64,000 nucleotides of DNA from Rhynchonema sp. JSB1_4 (taxonomy: Eukaryota; Nematoda; Chromadorea; Monhysterida; Xyalidae), in NCBI GenBank assembly GCA_030248065.1, contig JASAMV010002058.1, positions 1 to 64,000 on the forward strand. Reading direction: 5' to 3'. Made by a program: the position numbers and the translations under genes. Under the pieces are notes generated by a model. That model saw only the letters and a program-made list of their open reading frames with translations, had not been told where the DNA came from and did not search any database. Numbering within the stretch: position 1 is the first letter of the stretch; each line of letters begins with the position of its first letter. This document shows positions 1 to 12,588 of this stretch, piece after piece.

Positions 1-1198
1 GCAGATAGCTGTCGAGGTAAAGCTGAAAATGAATAAAACATGCTGAACTGAGGCGCTGAAATGACAAAAGTCCAAATATTTTACTTTTGCCATTATAATG
101 TAGGTTGACCGGTTGCAGCGCTCGATTATTGCTGTTTTCTCGCATGCGACAATGCAGGATAGACAGCTGAAGAGTTGTGCAAGCTATTTCATTGCTACTG
201 ACGATGCCCTGGTGCACCGTTTGCTTGCACTATTCAAAAAATTGTGAATTGTCGCACAATGGTACAGCAGAGCCCAGCAGACATGCGATGCACCAGGGAC
301 ATCGTCGGTGCGAATAGCGAATGCACCAAATGGCTGTGTGGCACGTTCCAAACTAACAAAAAACCTGACAGCAAAACACACCCGCAAACGAGCGGCAAAC
401 TATAACTGATGATCATCTCAGCATCATGCATGATCCAATGAAAGAACATTTCGTGAAACGTATCGGTTATCTTGAAGAATCTCGCACAATCCCGTCCCGT
501 ATTGCATCCGCCCTCAGTCAACGACGTCGGTATGTGTTGTAGACAGGACATGTGCGCCATAACTGTGTCACATACACATGTGTGGTGATGTTTCAAAATT
601 AATTAACTTTGGAAATTTGACAAAAAACATTTTGACCGGTGACATACTATGTACGTGATCCGACAGATCCACACCGGTTTGATCCTGTGAATCATTGATA
701 CCGAAATAAAGCTGTTTTTGTTTTTCAAACCTAACCATCATTTCCGTCTTCACACACAAACCGATTGAACTCGTTAACAGCCAGTGCGATTTTGGTGTAT
801 TTTGATGGCAAACAACGATGCACACAGTCCTCGTACGAGTGTTGCCAGCTGCGATTGGATGGTTCGTCAATTTAGGGTGATTGACACACTTGACTGCACA
901 CACCTTAGTTGATTTTAACACCAAGTCGCGTGTGTCAACCACCACGCCCCAATGGGAATGGAGAAGCAATGTGGTTTCGACCTCTTTTCACAGACCAGCG
1001 GTGCACCATGACGCCGAAAAGCACAAGTGAATGTGAATATCTAACTGTAATCTGATAAAAGTCTTGGTGAAAACATCATGACATCTGAGGCAGCAATAGT
1101 AATGAACTTTGAAGCATCACGAACTTTGAAAACCTTATCTTGAGCTTTATGCCAAACAAAAAGAATGATAATTCTGCGATAAAAGCCGGTCGAATTAC
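1..1198. other. Intergenic, no supported gene
   Basis: I find no convincing coding exon here. Reading frames on both strands are open for 100 or so codons but show no domain or signal peptide. One minus-strand stretch near 900-960 could be an exon of the gene downstream of 1199, but nothing confirms it. The region holds one TGATGTTTCA copy at 586 and an inverted pair of the second dispersed motif at about 198-219 and 283-306. Confidence 0.5.
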
Positions 1199-2038
1199 CG
1201 AGATATACTGTAAAGTGCCAAAGTACCGTGCGTATAAAGTTGGTGATTCATTACGTTTCGTCGGCGGACGAAGTATACTCTCAACAATACCAAGTGCCTC
1301 GCTTCTGGTAACAATCTGCAATTTTTCAACCCAACCCCTCAACTCACAAGCAGTAGTGACTGTGCGTGTCTCTATTCGCACCAATGAGCACGTAAACATT
1401 GAGCGGAAAGAACTGTCTGACCGGCGCACCAACAATGACCGATTTCAGGTTCCAGCTGCGTTGCGCGTCACAATGCAGCACACACTCGCGGTGCACTCGG
1501 TTCCTGAAATGAACCCGAAGTATCAAACTTGGTGACTCGGTCCGATCCTGGTCTTGACTTTGTCCATGTGACTTCAAACGATCCAGCCCAACCGTATCTT
1601 TGCTGCCCCGGTGGAGCCAAAGGATCTGCGGCAACACCGCGACCGGGACAAGACCGGGACTCGACCAACCACCCTGTTTGATGTGACTAAAAAATTTAGC
1701 GGGTGACTGACGGGTATCAAACATATACATAGTTACAATGTCGTCAACGTGTGGAAGAAAGCGTATTGAAACATCAGCAAGCCCAATATTCAAGATTTCA
1801 CTGAAGTGACATTGAAGTAGGTAGAATGCTTTATGCACGAAACAGGAGAAAGAAAAAACTAAACGTAAGCAAGTTTAGTAAAGTTAATATGAACTCACTC
1901 TTGCACTCTGTCCATGATCGTTTCCAGGCGAGTTTTTAATGGTGGGGGCGTGTATTCAGTATTCTCGTTGTCATCATTATCATGCGCACCCGTTGTGTAG
2001 ATCAGAATGAACCACAAAGACACCAGCTGATGTTTCAT
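1199..2038 (-). CDS. Putative secreted protein, partial model
   Basis: I do not recognise the family. The model has three exons: 2038-1899, 1800-1712 and 1371-1199. The ATG at 2038 opens a short hydrophobic segment (about residues 4-18, rich in Leu, Ile, Phe and Trp) that looks like a signal peptide. An acidic Asp/Asn/Glu stretch and a Pro-rich turn follow. Phases agree across both introns (phase 2, then phase 1), with donors GTGAGT and GTCAGT. The last exon ends at a possible donor GTAATT, so more exons may follow towards position 1. The first codons, Met-Lys-His-Gln, coincide with a copy of the dispersed 10-base motif. The third exon is the weakest part. A signal-peptide predictor and RNA-seq would decide the model. 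Confidence 0.35.
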
Positions 2039-3203
2039 GATGATGATACGAGCTGATTGTCATCACGTTATGTTTTGTACAATTTAGAACGCTCTATAAA
2101 AGGTTAATAAAAGCTTTTCATGGAGAAGCTGATGCTCAATATGCCCAAGCACTTTTTTACCTTTTCAGAAAAAAAAACAAAGTTTTTCTTGATACAATAC
2201 GCTTGTGCAGCTGTGTCTCTCTGTGAGATAACGCGCGTTAATAAATGAATGCTGAAGGAAATCTGGCAACTACATGTGCCCATAAATACCTGGATGTATA
2301 GTGCACCTGAGAGCGATGTGTTATTATCATGTTATCAACGTTATGTGCTTGTTGTGTGTCCTGCAAGTTTTCCAGCGCTCACAGCAAAAACAACGTGTGC
2401 TGCTGGACACATGCTTAGACACATGTGCATCAGAGGACGATACTGTTGTGATACGGTGCACACATGTGCCTCACCTATACTGTACTTATTATAACACACT
2501 CTCCTGTGTCCCGCCCGTTGCTCATGAACTGCAATATGCTGATTGCAGTTTTACGACAGTAAAGTTCCGAAAAACATTTATGAGTAACTTTTGTGAGAAG
2601 TTTCTTTGACCGATTTTTATCATCCTAAAATCACCACACATTTTGCGCGAAAAGTTCGTGATGAGCTACGGTAACATGGAGTGGCATCCTGCCCAAACTT
2701 TACTGCCAAATAGCACTACCATCAGTGTTAGTGCGTTGTGCATGAACAGGCTTGTTACAGTACAAAGTTGTAACGAACAGGTTACGACGTAAAAAGAAGA
2801 TTATTATCTCTCGTGAGTGACGTATGTATGAAGGTAAACTACACCAACATGAGGTCGATTTCGAAGGTGGTGTGTATTAAAAACGAATAGAAAGAGAAAA
2901 TCATCATGCTCCATTTTGTATTCTTCAACGTGTCACATTTCCCAAATCTTCCCGTATGAATGTTTCACTATTCTGCCAGGTCTGAAATCGAGCTCGTGTT
3001 GGTGTAGTTTGCCTTTACGTGTTACTTTCCGAACATGCCGTGCCTTCTTTTTGTTTCAAGAGAAGAAAGTTCTGACATCACGAGCCAATTAACGTCTGCT
3101 TTCATTGCAAGCTCTTTTGGTTCAATCTTCAGCATAGCAAATTTTTGACGTGATATTGTGGGAACCAAGTGTGTAATATTGAGGCACACAGTGCCCAAAG
3201 CAA
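2039..3203. other. Intergenic, no gene seen
   Basis: This is the shared upstream flank of the putative secreted gene and the 3' flank of the GPCR. Frames at 2249-2609 (+) are short, Cys-rich and mutually overlapping, with no domain or splice logic. I see no RNA gene or element. Confidence 0.5.
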
Positions 3204-6200
3204 TCAAACGAAAACTTCGTTGCTGGTCAATGATAGCTGATCTTCGTACGTGACAACCACGTCAACCGGCATAACCACATACTCCCTTTTTGCCTTGTCT
3301 TGATTATTCGAATATGCCTTATCAATAAGGTCCGTTGTTGTGTTATTTTTCTCCAAGTCATTCGAAACGGTCGCCAGTCGCGGGCATGATCTCGACAGTT
3401 TGCGATGCAGTGGGGGCAGTAGGTCCTGGTCTGAGTCGGGCAGTGGTTGTGCCTGATTTTCAGGCTCATTCACGCTATCGTTGTGATTGCTGCTGTGATT
3501 CGACAGTGAGTTCTGACATGAACTCAGCTCCATGTCTGAGCCGTGACATCCGGTGGTGGGTTTACGACCGCGTCGTCTCCTGATGGTGGGACGTTGGAGG
3601 GCAATAACTGGCACGGAGGGTCCATGTCCGATGATGGGGGGCACAGCACCGATGAAGGTCGATGTTTGGTTGATACCATTGGTTGCGAGCTGTTGCTGGA
3701 ATGAGAAACGTTGAATATCATTTCTGACGTTATTGGGAACGCACTTTTCCTAGAATGTCGCGCTCATGTCAACTTCTATACATTGACTCTCAAGGTTCAA
3801 AGCACCAGACATACTGTATATGTAGGTATGAGTCACCTGATTTCTGCCAGCCTGGTTTCTGAAGAATTTTAGAAATCCAAAGTCTGCAACGTCGTTATGT
3901 TTGGATTCCAAAGATAACGACGTTGCAGACTTTGGATTTCTAACGCTGCTGACAACCTGTTCGTGACGGCTGGCGAAGACTGGCCAAATTCAATTCGTAG
4001 AGCGTTTGTCTCGCAACCGGTTTCCAGGAGAAAGAGGGCGATTGAAGTACCCTCAGACATCTACACACATACATATATGTACGTACCTACCATGCTCACC
4101 CGCTTTATATGATTTTCTTGCAAGAAAATCTCAAAACAATGATAAGCTTTTTTGTGTCCAAGCAACCTGACTGGCTTTCTCTCCCTTCATTCGTCCCCAA
4201 ATGCGTCGCATGCCCCGTTTGACCAGCGGCCATTGGAAATACGAATAGATCCAGGGTGAGACGAAACTGTTGAGATTGCCAAGCAGCATCAGATGGGTGG
4301 CCAGGGATGGGGCTGCAGGCGGAAAGGCTTGGGCGGAATTTGGAATGTTTGACACAAACTCGGTTGTTGGTCCGGTCTTGTTGGTCACGTGACTTTGGAT
4401 TACGTATGGCTATTTCGATTTCAGGGCAGGAACAATTTCGACCAGCAGAAAAGTTTGACTGCCTGTCATCAACTTTCGCGCTGGACGAAATTTGTGCCAC
4501 TTCACTATTATAAAAAAACTTGCAGTCACGTGACCAAGGCAAAACCGAACCCAGGAATAGATCGCCAAAATATGATACAGACCGCATTTGTGTTCGGTAC
4601 AAACGGCAATGCGATTAATTGTGGCAACTCACAATAAGTAAAAGGAATAACGAAGACTCACAAATGAGATTCGGCGCAAGCACTTGGACCAAGTTGACGC
4701 CACAGAAGGGTGCCCAAAGCACGAAATATGAACAGACGATGCACGAGGTCAGTTTGATGGTGTCGAGCTTCTGGAAAAAAGTCAGGTTGAATTTGAAATC
4801 AAATGTAAAAAAGCTAAGAAGCAACGCAAAACAATTAATGAGGGAGTTTCGCACAAACACCCCAAACCTGTTTGTCCAACTGCCGAATCTGTTCCCGGCA
4901 CGCGTCACTGAGTCGTTGTCGCTGCGTCGGTCTGCCGGCCAGAAATTCCAGCCCGATGCGTTCCGCTGATGCTTTGCGCACTTCTGCAAAGTTGTGGGTT
5001 TGACACGGAATCAATTAATAAGTTGAATCGGTTTATGCTGAGAACGCTATAGCAAGATTTTTGAGCACCAAATGAGAGTCGCCCCGATATACGGCACCTT
5101 GATAAAATATGGCCTTCTTGAGTCCGTTGAGTTGTTTCCACACAACCTTGCACACGTTCAAGTATAGACACGCGGATGAAGTTGTCGGAATCAGCCACAC
5201 AGCCACCACGAAAAGTATGACATTCACAATTTGGAACTGTTGTGTAATGTGGATTGGTTGACAGGGCGAACGGGCCAGCAAAGTTTGGTGGTTGTTGAAC
5301 GTTAACGTGTGATTGGTTGCTGCTGTTGATGTTTCATTATGATTATGTCTGGCGGGTACCAATCCGTAAGCGTATAAATTGGGGGTTGGCATCACAGCTG
5401 CGGCCAGCCATGATGCTCCCGCTAGCATTTTGGCCCGATACAGTCTCCCAGCCACCAGATTGCGAAGTGGGTGGCAAATTGCCTGAAAATACGCGTCACG
5501 TTACTAGTGTTAACTGACCACTACAAAGAGGATCGTAATGTGGTGTTTGTAGAACGCAAGAATAACAGCAGGAACGCAACCAATACAAGTAAACAACTTT
5601 TACCGCCCGTCCACTGAACAAGTCTAAAAAATCACGAAATAATCTGACAAGGAGGCCGCCAACGAGCCCCATTACTCACATTGCAGCACATCAAGCCCGT
5701 TTTTTTGAAAATTCTAGCAACTCAATGTAAAGGCCTAACTATACTTCGTTCTCTCAGAGAACAAAGAACAAATTCTCGCGCGCTGATTGGCTGTTGAACA
5801 TACGTGGACCAATCAGTGCGCGAGAATTTGTTCTTTGTTCTCTGAGAGAACGAAGTGTAGTTAGGCCTTAAAGGTGCTGGTCAACAACCCATCGACTTCG
5901 TTTAATCTTGGGGGCAGTGCACCTGAACAAAGGTGGAATATCGTGTTACTCGACCCTGACTTGGGGAGTCGATTGGTTGCTTCCTGATGTTTCACGGCCG
6001 GGTTGAAGTTTGCCCCTCAGTGAAAAAATGCAAAAATTATGCCGGGTTTCCGTGGAAAGGACAATTCGCTGCAACGTTTAATAATTTCAGAATATCAAGC
6101 ACCAACGTTTGTTTCATCAGTATGATATAAAGCTTTGCAGGAAACAGCTTGTATCCTGAAGGAGAAGTCATTTAGTTCCAAAAACCTGGTGTTTTTTGGT

Positions 6201-7328
6201 CACCGTTTTCTTCGCCGATAATTTTAAGCATCTGCGATTGACCAGCAAATGTGTTGATCGGACACAAAAATCCTCTAATTACTGTGTACATAACCTGTGC
6301 TTTTGAGTTCTTTGCACCAAATACAGCTAACGCAATAATTCGGACAACATGCGCAAGTCGGTCATTATGGGCGTGCGCGACCCCAAAAAAGACAAAACAT
6401 TTTTGAGTGCTCGAATCTGCACGTTGTTTTTGAGCGCGCGCGCTCATAATGACCGACTTGCGCATGTTGTCCGAATTATAGTATTAGCTATTGGTGCAGA
6501 GAACTCAAAAGCACAGGTTATGTACACAGTAATTAAAGGATTTTTTTGTCCGATCAACACATTTGCTGGTCAATCGCAGATGCTTAAAATTATCGGCGAA
6601 GAAAACGGTGATCAAAAAACACCAGGTTTTTGGAACTAAATAACTTCTCCTTCAGGATACAAGCTGTTTCCTGCAAAGCTGTATATCATACTGATGAAAC
6701 AAACGTTGGTGCTTGATATTCTGAAATTCTAAAACGTCGCCGTGAATTGTGCTTTCCACGGGAAGCCGGCATAACTTTTGCATTTTTTCACTGAGGGGCA
6801 AACTTCAACCTGGCCGTGAAACATCAGGAAGCAACGAATCGACTCTCCAAGTCAGAGTCGAGTAACACGATATCCCACCTTTCTTAATGTGCACTGCCCC
6901 CAAGATTAAGCGAGGTCGATGGGTTGTTGACCAGCAGCTTTATAAATAAGCAAAAATAAGCAAAAAATGTATACACTAGCTTCGACTTTGGCATTACTCA
7001 CCATATAGCGATCAATCGAAATCGACACGAGCAAGAACGGACTGGCGAACATGGGCACGAGTCTCACATAGCCAAACAGCCTGCAAATCGTATCGTCGCC
7101 GAAAAAATCGGGCGCCATCAGAAACTGCGCCATCGTCGGCAGAATGGTGACCAGCGCGAATAGGATATCCGAAATGCACATGTTCAAAATCAACAATTGA
7201 ACCGAACCTAGCGATTTGTTTTTGTTCACCGTTCGAATACCGAACACGATGACGAGCACCAGGAATATGTTTGACATCAACACCAGCGTCACTATTATGC
7301 CCAGGAAAACAGTGACTCGGACAAGCAT
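3204..7328 (-). CDS. Class A peptide-type G protein-coupled receptor
   Basis: This is a seven-helix receptor in six exons: 7328-7002, 5482-5098, 4983-4868, 4770-4633, about 4358-4167, and 3695-3204. Exon 1 carries TM1-TM3 and ends in Asp-Arg-Tyr-Met. Exon 2 resumes with Ala-Ile-Cys-His-Pro-Leu, which restores the classic DRY...P-L second intracellular loop, then TM4, an Asn-rich second extracellular loop and TM5. Exons 3-4 give a long basic third intracellular loop and TM6 (Trp-Ala-Pro-Phe-Cys). Exon 5 gives TM7 with Leu-Asn-Ser-Phe-Val-Ser-Pro-Trp-Ile-Tyr. That Leu-Asn-Ser...Pro-Trp-Ile-Tyr pattern is typical of the vasopressin/oxytocin, GnRH/AKH and CCAP receptors, so I infer a neuropeptide receptor of that superfamily. 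Exon 6 is a polar 163-residue tail. The 5' side of exon 5 has a weak acceptor and is uncertain. A good acceptor about 30 bases before the ATG suggests a 5' leader exon or trans-splice site. Because TM1 begins almost at the start codon, N-terminal exons may be missing. Confidence 0.85.
3869..3943. repeat. Perfect 30-bp inverted repeat, 15-base loop
   Basis: The arms 3869-3898 and 3914-3943 are perfect reverse complements around a 15-base loop that is itself nearly palindromic. It lies in the last intron of the GPCR (4166-3696), so it would be transcribed with that pre-mRNA and could fold into a precursor-like hairpin. No TIR or target duplication was found. It could be a tiny palindromic element or a small-RNA hairpin. 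Confidence 0.85.
5730..5869. repeat. 140-bp hairpin MITE-like element
   Basis: About 60-bp arms starting AAGGCCTAACTA are reverse complements, with a few mismatches, around a short centre near 5795. The left end follows TA. The right end is where the larger foldback element (5871-6940) was inserted. It lies in intron 1 of the GPCR. No coding capacity. Confidence 0.85.
5871..6940. mobile_element. Foldback (palindromic) element, copy 1
   Basis: This is a 1.07-kb near-palindrome with ends AAGGTGCTGGTCAACAAC and its complement, flanked by TA on both sides. The two ~0.5-kb arms read through the same ~57-residue frame on opposite strands, which is a by-product of the symmetry and not two genes. 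I see no transposase. A second copy lies at 33000-34073. TA fits a Tc1/mariner-type target. The related TTAA signature fits copy 2 exactly and copy 1 with one mismatch, so a piggyBac-type target is the alternative. It sits in intron 1 of the GPCR, exactly at the edge of another hairpin element. Confidence 0.9.
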
Positions 7329-10300
7329 TGTGTTGTGGTTTGGGTGGGCTTTATATTAGTACCTGTAGAAAAGAAAAAAGCAGGTATTTAACTGGAATCA
7401 GGTATTGCTTTGCCCATCAGAACGATAGGCTCGTTTCGGCTGTGCGCTGGTCACTTGAGGGCAGTTTTCATATTTTTGTAATCGCGGACTTCCATTTACT
7501 CTGATGCCACCGATCCAAACTTGTTCTCAGACAACAAAGAAACAACATGACTGGCACTTTTCTGCCACACAAAAAACTGTATAAAATGCTTTCCAGATCA
7601 AACGTTGTCACTGGTAAACTTTTACTTTTTGCAGACATTTTTTGAACAAGTGTTCCAAATTAGGCGATTGTGGCAAGCGCACGGAGCCAAACAATAGTGT
7701 GTGTGCCTTTCTGGGAACTCAATTGGTATGACCACAGCGGGCACTTGTTTCACAGACGATACGAGGGTGGAATTTGCTTTTCAAACCCCATGGGGTAATT
7801 TGTAAACATTATTTTTGTGTCGTAGAACCTCCGAAGCTAGTCTCGATTTACCCATCTGCCAGGCGAAATACTGGAAAGCATACGTATTATATATTGGTCT
7901 CTACTATAGGCTGCATCACATATACGACAAAGTTTCCCAGACACAACAAAAAGTAGACAACAAAGGGTGATATTTTCGAAACGGTGTAAAGGTCAGTTTG
8001 GTGTAAAGGTCGGTGAAAAGCTCGGTCGACAGCTCAGTGTGATAGACCTCGGTGTAAACTTGAAACATTCCACGTTAATAACAGGCAATGTTTCACGTTT
8101 ACATCGAGCTACGCCGACCGAGCTTTCGACCGAACTTTACGCCGACCTTTACGCCCAACTGACCTTTACACCGTTTCGAAAATTCCACCCAAAGTTTTCA
8201 CCGCGGTAAACGAATGAATGTTTGCGCTTGGCTGGCAGGGAAAACTTTTTCATGAGCATTAACACATTTAACAAAGGATGAAAGCGGAAGTCAGGTTTAG
8301 TCATGCATTGCCTTGTCACGTAGACCGAAAGAAAGCCGATGTGTACTGCAAAGTTGTTCCGATGAGCTGCAAAGTTGTGATTTCTGGGTATGACTTCCTC
8401 GACAACTTTCAATGAGGTCGATGTGACACGTCTAAAAGCTTCAAGTGTCTGCTTGAAGTCTCAAATCCAAGCGTGCGTGATATGTACCTACATTATAATC
8501 ATGCGCGGAAGGGGTGTGGAAGTTAAACACACGGGAACGCAAGACAATATATGGGAATCTCGCAATCTTGCCTCCCCCCAAAATAACGACACAGTTATTC
8601 ATTTCTTCGCACACAGACCCGTCCCGTACGTACACCTATTTCAATCATCAGCTGTGTGGCTGTGGCTGGGGTGGCACCAAAATGAATAACAGAGAATCCC
8701 TGATTGAAATTTGAGCCGGCATGGGGCATACGGAGAGTGTTTGCGCAAGGAAATGGTCCGCAGTTGGTTACTTGGAGTTTGGTTTGTTGGGGCCAGTTGG
8801 TAAAGCTTTCACGCACCATACGTACAACTGACGATGTCCTGGACTTATATTATAGTGGCCAACTCAAGTGGTCAAATCACTTCGTCAACTCACCAACTAG
8901 AGTTCGTCAACTCAATGTACATATTTTATTTGTCGCGCTCACTCGGGGCTACCTGACCACTTGAGCTAACCACGGTAGTCATGTCCTGGTTTACGTCTGC
9001 GAAAACCATTGGAAATTGAATTCCAAGAAATATAAGTTTTTACAAGTCGTTTTAATATCTACTGGAGCAACGGAAAACAGCATGGTACCAAATAATATCA
9101 TCATGGCGATTCGGTTACACTCCTACACTTTGAGAACTGCGGGGCTGACATAATTCTAGCCACGCACACCCTTCTCACATGGTGTCGGCAAGTCGGAGTG
9201 ACAATGCCCGCCCGTTTGAGAAACAGCTACCGGCATGTACCCATGCAGCTACACTCAAAAATACTAGCTAGTACCTTCGTAAAGATCACCTCGATAAAGC
9301 TCAATGGTCTGCCGCCTGCAAAACACTGTGGACACCATAATTCAATTTGTTTATACATACATACATACGAAGAACTTTTTGATATCAGAAAGCAAAATCA
9401 TGTGGACACTGCCAAAAGATACGGGCAGTGGAAAGCAGGTTTCCACTACGACACTGTCAGTGCAGACAGACAAAAGCGAAAACTATGTACAAACGTAAGG
9501 AGCCAACTGCTATCTTCATCTGTCAGAGCTTTTTTTAATTATTTTTCATGCACCATGCCTTTTTTCGCTGAGAAAATATTTTTCTCACGCCCAGTTTTTG
9601 CGTACAATTTGTGGTTGGGTGGTTCTCGTTATCATGCCAATAACAGCAGGGTGACTGATTTCTTTGGGCTCAAAATCAATCCTACACAGCGTCATTAGGT
9701 ATGTACATAGATATCTTTGTAACACTTGACATAACGAACAAAACTTGGTATGAAGCCCGTGAGAAAGCATAATCACCGAAACCCATCTGTTTCAAAGTGC
9801 TAACCGACTGCTAACAGCGCAGGTGTACCTGGTCTGGTACATACAGTACACCTGTATTGTTGCATCATCAGCTGCAGGAATACTGCTTTCTGACTGATAC
9901 AGATGCGGATTAGCTTGCCACAAATAATCGGACTTCCAAAAAACAAGACCAGTGCATGCACACAAGGCAGCAATTGATCATCTTGTATCACAAGCATGTG
10001 TGTCTGTCTGCAGCCCAGCTGATAATAACCAGTTTAATCCCAAGTATAACGAATTGGCTTCCGAATCAGCTAAACTGCCCGAATCACGCCGAGAAACGTT
10101 TTCTTTGAAAAGTTTTCCAGAGCATGCGGATAGGACTTGGACTCGACAGTCTGGGGGCTACCGGAATATCCAGGCATCAGCACACGGGATACAATGGGAC
10201 ATAGAACATTTGCCCAGGAAAGCGCTCATGTACAACTGTCAATTATACCGTACATAGGCCACCAGGCCGGGTCACATGACAGGAATGTATATGTACCTCG

Positions 10301-11469
10301 GGCAGTCTTTTTTGTCCAACTTTTCCGTAAATAAGGCCACTCTCATCTTAAAAAGAAGAAAATAAACGTGTGCGCTGGGCACACACACACCTTTGTTGAC
10401 GTTGGTGAGGTACAATCTGCATGGTAGCGCGCCTTGCAGTTGTCCTTTTTTCACAGCAGACCTGCTCTCGTGGTCACGACCAAAGTTTGATGAAAAGGAA
10501 ATTTTTTTCGTGTCGCGTCTCGTCTCGTTCTCAGGTTCTCTGCAAGCAGTTATAGGGTAACGAAACAGCGTCTTTCAGCAGCTAACGAAAACTAGAGAAA
10601 AAGAGATCACTGTGAACTTTTTTGACATGGCCTGATGTTTCATTCATGTCTACAGCACAAGACACAAGTACAGGATTGCAATTATCGAGTGTGTTTTGTG
10701 TGAAACATCAAAATGCATATTCTTGCGATGGTCTAAGAAACTGGACCCGGCACAGTGTACTTTTTAGCCACGCTGTATTTCAGTATTCCAACGACACATT
10801 TGCTGCGCATGACATCGTTTCAATGTGACGAGAAACTATCACGGTTCTGGTGAATCTTCAAATATTCCCGGGAGGCTTTCACGCAAAGGTGCATTGCGAA
10901 TAAGATGCTACAGGCATGCTATATACATACTTTGGCATTTATCTGCTCCGAATGTAGCGCACAAGACGACATTATTTATGTGATTCGCACAAGTGTATGG
11001 CATACGGGTACTATGTTCGCGACCATGCCGCCCGCGTCCCGAACATTCATGCTTTGTGTTAATATGTTCTTAACTTTGTTGACACGTGTGCAAAATTGAA
11101 CCCCATGTCAGAAGTTCCGATAAAAGTTCCAAGCAGCAGTTGAGCTTTGGGGTGAGGGCATTAGCTGCCTTCCAATGTTTCAAATGAAAACAACAAATCC
11201 GCATTGCAGTCTCAGTTTCAGCGTTTCGCATTGGGATGGCAGCTGCTTCTCTGGCACTGCGTTGTTTTTGGCTTTAAAGTTCGTTTGGGTTGAAATGACA
11301 ACACGGGTGGGCAACCGATGTGTAAAAAGAAGCTGTAAGCAGCTGCAAGTGCAGGGACAAAGCAACACGTGGCCGCCGACATCATTTGTATATCGACATT
11401 TTGTAAACACCGCTTTAAACGGTATGAGTGAACTCCACCAAACCTAAACTCCATAAAAGAATAGCAAAA
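7329..11469. other. Long intergenic region
   Basis: Apart from the palindrome at 7965-8190 I find no gene. Frames such as 9198-9698 (+) lack domains and splice logic. Two TGATGTTTCA copies face each other at 10633 and 10701, and a second-motif fragment lies near 8827. A short inverted repeat (about 13 bp) lies at 8864/8950. Confidence 0.5.
7965..8190. repeat. Palindromic element, ~225 bp
   Basis: The ends GGGTGATATTTTCGAAACGG (left) and its imperfect complement (right) begin two ~100-bp arms rich in repeated TTTACACCG/AAAGGTCGG blocks. It lies upstream of the GPCR. No protein. The target duplication is ambiguous (possibly AAA). Confidence 0.75.
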
Positions 11470-11868
11470 ATGCCCTACCAAGCACCAATCGGCAGGCAGA
11501 TTACTAAATTGGATCAAAATGTCGGAGATTCTCAGTCAACGTCGTCATCCAAGGGCGAAAATCGACCAAAAACTTCACGGGTCATGTTTGAACGCGAAGT
11601 TACAACATCAGAAACTCGCAAAGAGTCATCTTTCGATCAACCGGCCACAATAATCTGGCCAAAGAGGATCCACAGCTGGCGAACATCGCAAGAACAAGAA
11701 CAGAGTCGATTTCGACGACTTTGGCGCCGTATCCCGTTTGGCAACATTTCGCTGGCACTCGGCTGTGTGCTGCTGGTGGTGCTGTTTGTGCTGTGTGTCT
11801 TCGCTGAGTACATTGTTGGACATCCACTACTGATGGCCAGTGGAAGCAATCGAACGGAATGTGAATGA
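11470..11868 (+). CDS. Small single-pass membrane protein
   Basis: This is a 132-residue single-exon frame whose ATG has a favourable AAAA context. The N-terminal ~95 residues are polar, rich in Ser, Thr, Lys and Arg. One strongly hydrophobic segment (about residues 98-120, Leu/Val-rich) is followed by about 12 residues ending in Asn-Arg-Thr-Glu-Cys-Glu, where Asn-Arg-Thr is a possible glycosylation site. The basic residues before the helix suggest a cytosolic N-terminus (positive-inside rule, inference). I do not recognise the family. It could instead be one exon of a larger gene, since a frame open over a helix is not by itself strong evidence. Confidence 0.5.
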   Translation: MPYQAPIGRQITKLDQNVGDSQSTSSSKGENRPKTSRVMFEREVTTSETRKESSFDQPATIIWPKRIHSWRTSQEQEQSRFRRLWRRIPFGNISLALGCVLLVVLFVLCVFAEYIVGHPLLMASGSNRTECE

Positions 11869-12588
11869 TTTTATGGACATGCATAATTTTTGTCATTTTT
11901 TTTAAAATTTGAATTATTACAGCAACTACTGCAAAACATGGCGTTATTATTATTATTACCATTATTAAGCTGCTGGCATCTCGACCAGAATCGCGCACCG
12001 ATATTTCAAAAGAGCGCGAGGTTTGTTATAAATGTTGAATGGAGTGTCACTGTCGTTATTTTTGGTTTCGAGTGTCTGGCTTCAGGCTTTCTTGTGGTTT
12101 GACATGGCGTCACACGCAGAGCTTCCGATCTGCTGGACATATTGGGTGAAACATGGTGATTGGTCGGTCGTGTCTTGCTTGGTCACGTGACTATTTTGAA
12201 TTTCGGATATTTCGAGAGAGTTACTAATGCCAGATCACAGGTACAGTAATTTCAACCAATGCCGCTGATCAGGAACTCTTATGCTGGTCGAAACCAGTAA
12301 CTTTCGAAATATTCTTGACACAACAAGAGCCAGAAAGTTCAGAGCGAACCGATTATCAATGTTCGATATCGCCCACTGTATTATGGATTTACTGTATATA
12401 CATAGCGTGTCCAGCTTGTTATTCAATATTCTTTTCAGAAAGCGTGGTCATTGAGTACTAATATGCATAAACGTTCGTAATAAATACTACTCGCTCTGGA
12501 ATATTTTTTCATCTGGAATAAAATCATATGAAAACAATTGCAAAGCCAAACGATTGCATTTACACAACCTCTGCTACTGTATATGTAT
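11869..12588. other. Intergenic, nothing recognised
   Basis: AT-rich spacer between the small membrane protein and the 3' end of the zinc-finger gene. No gene, repeat or RNA signal was found. Confidence 0.5.

Noticed and set aside
1468..1668. Minus-strand Pro/Arg-rich frame at 1.5-1.7 kb
   Set aside because: It falls inside the predicted intron of the 1.2-2.0 kb gene and has no recognisable feature.
6172..6639. Opposed open frames of ~96 residues with almost the same protein
   Set aside because: They are mirror images produced by the palindromic foldback element; no start context, domain or transposase signature supports a gene.
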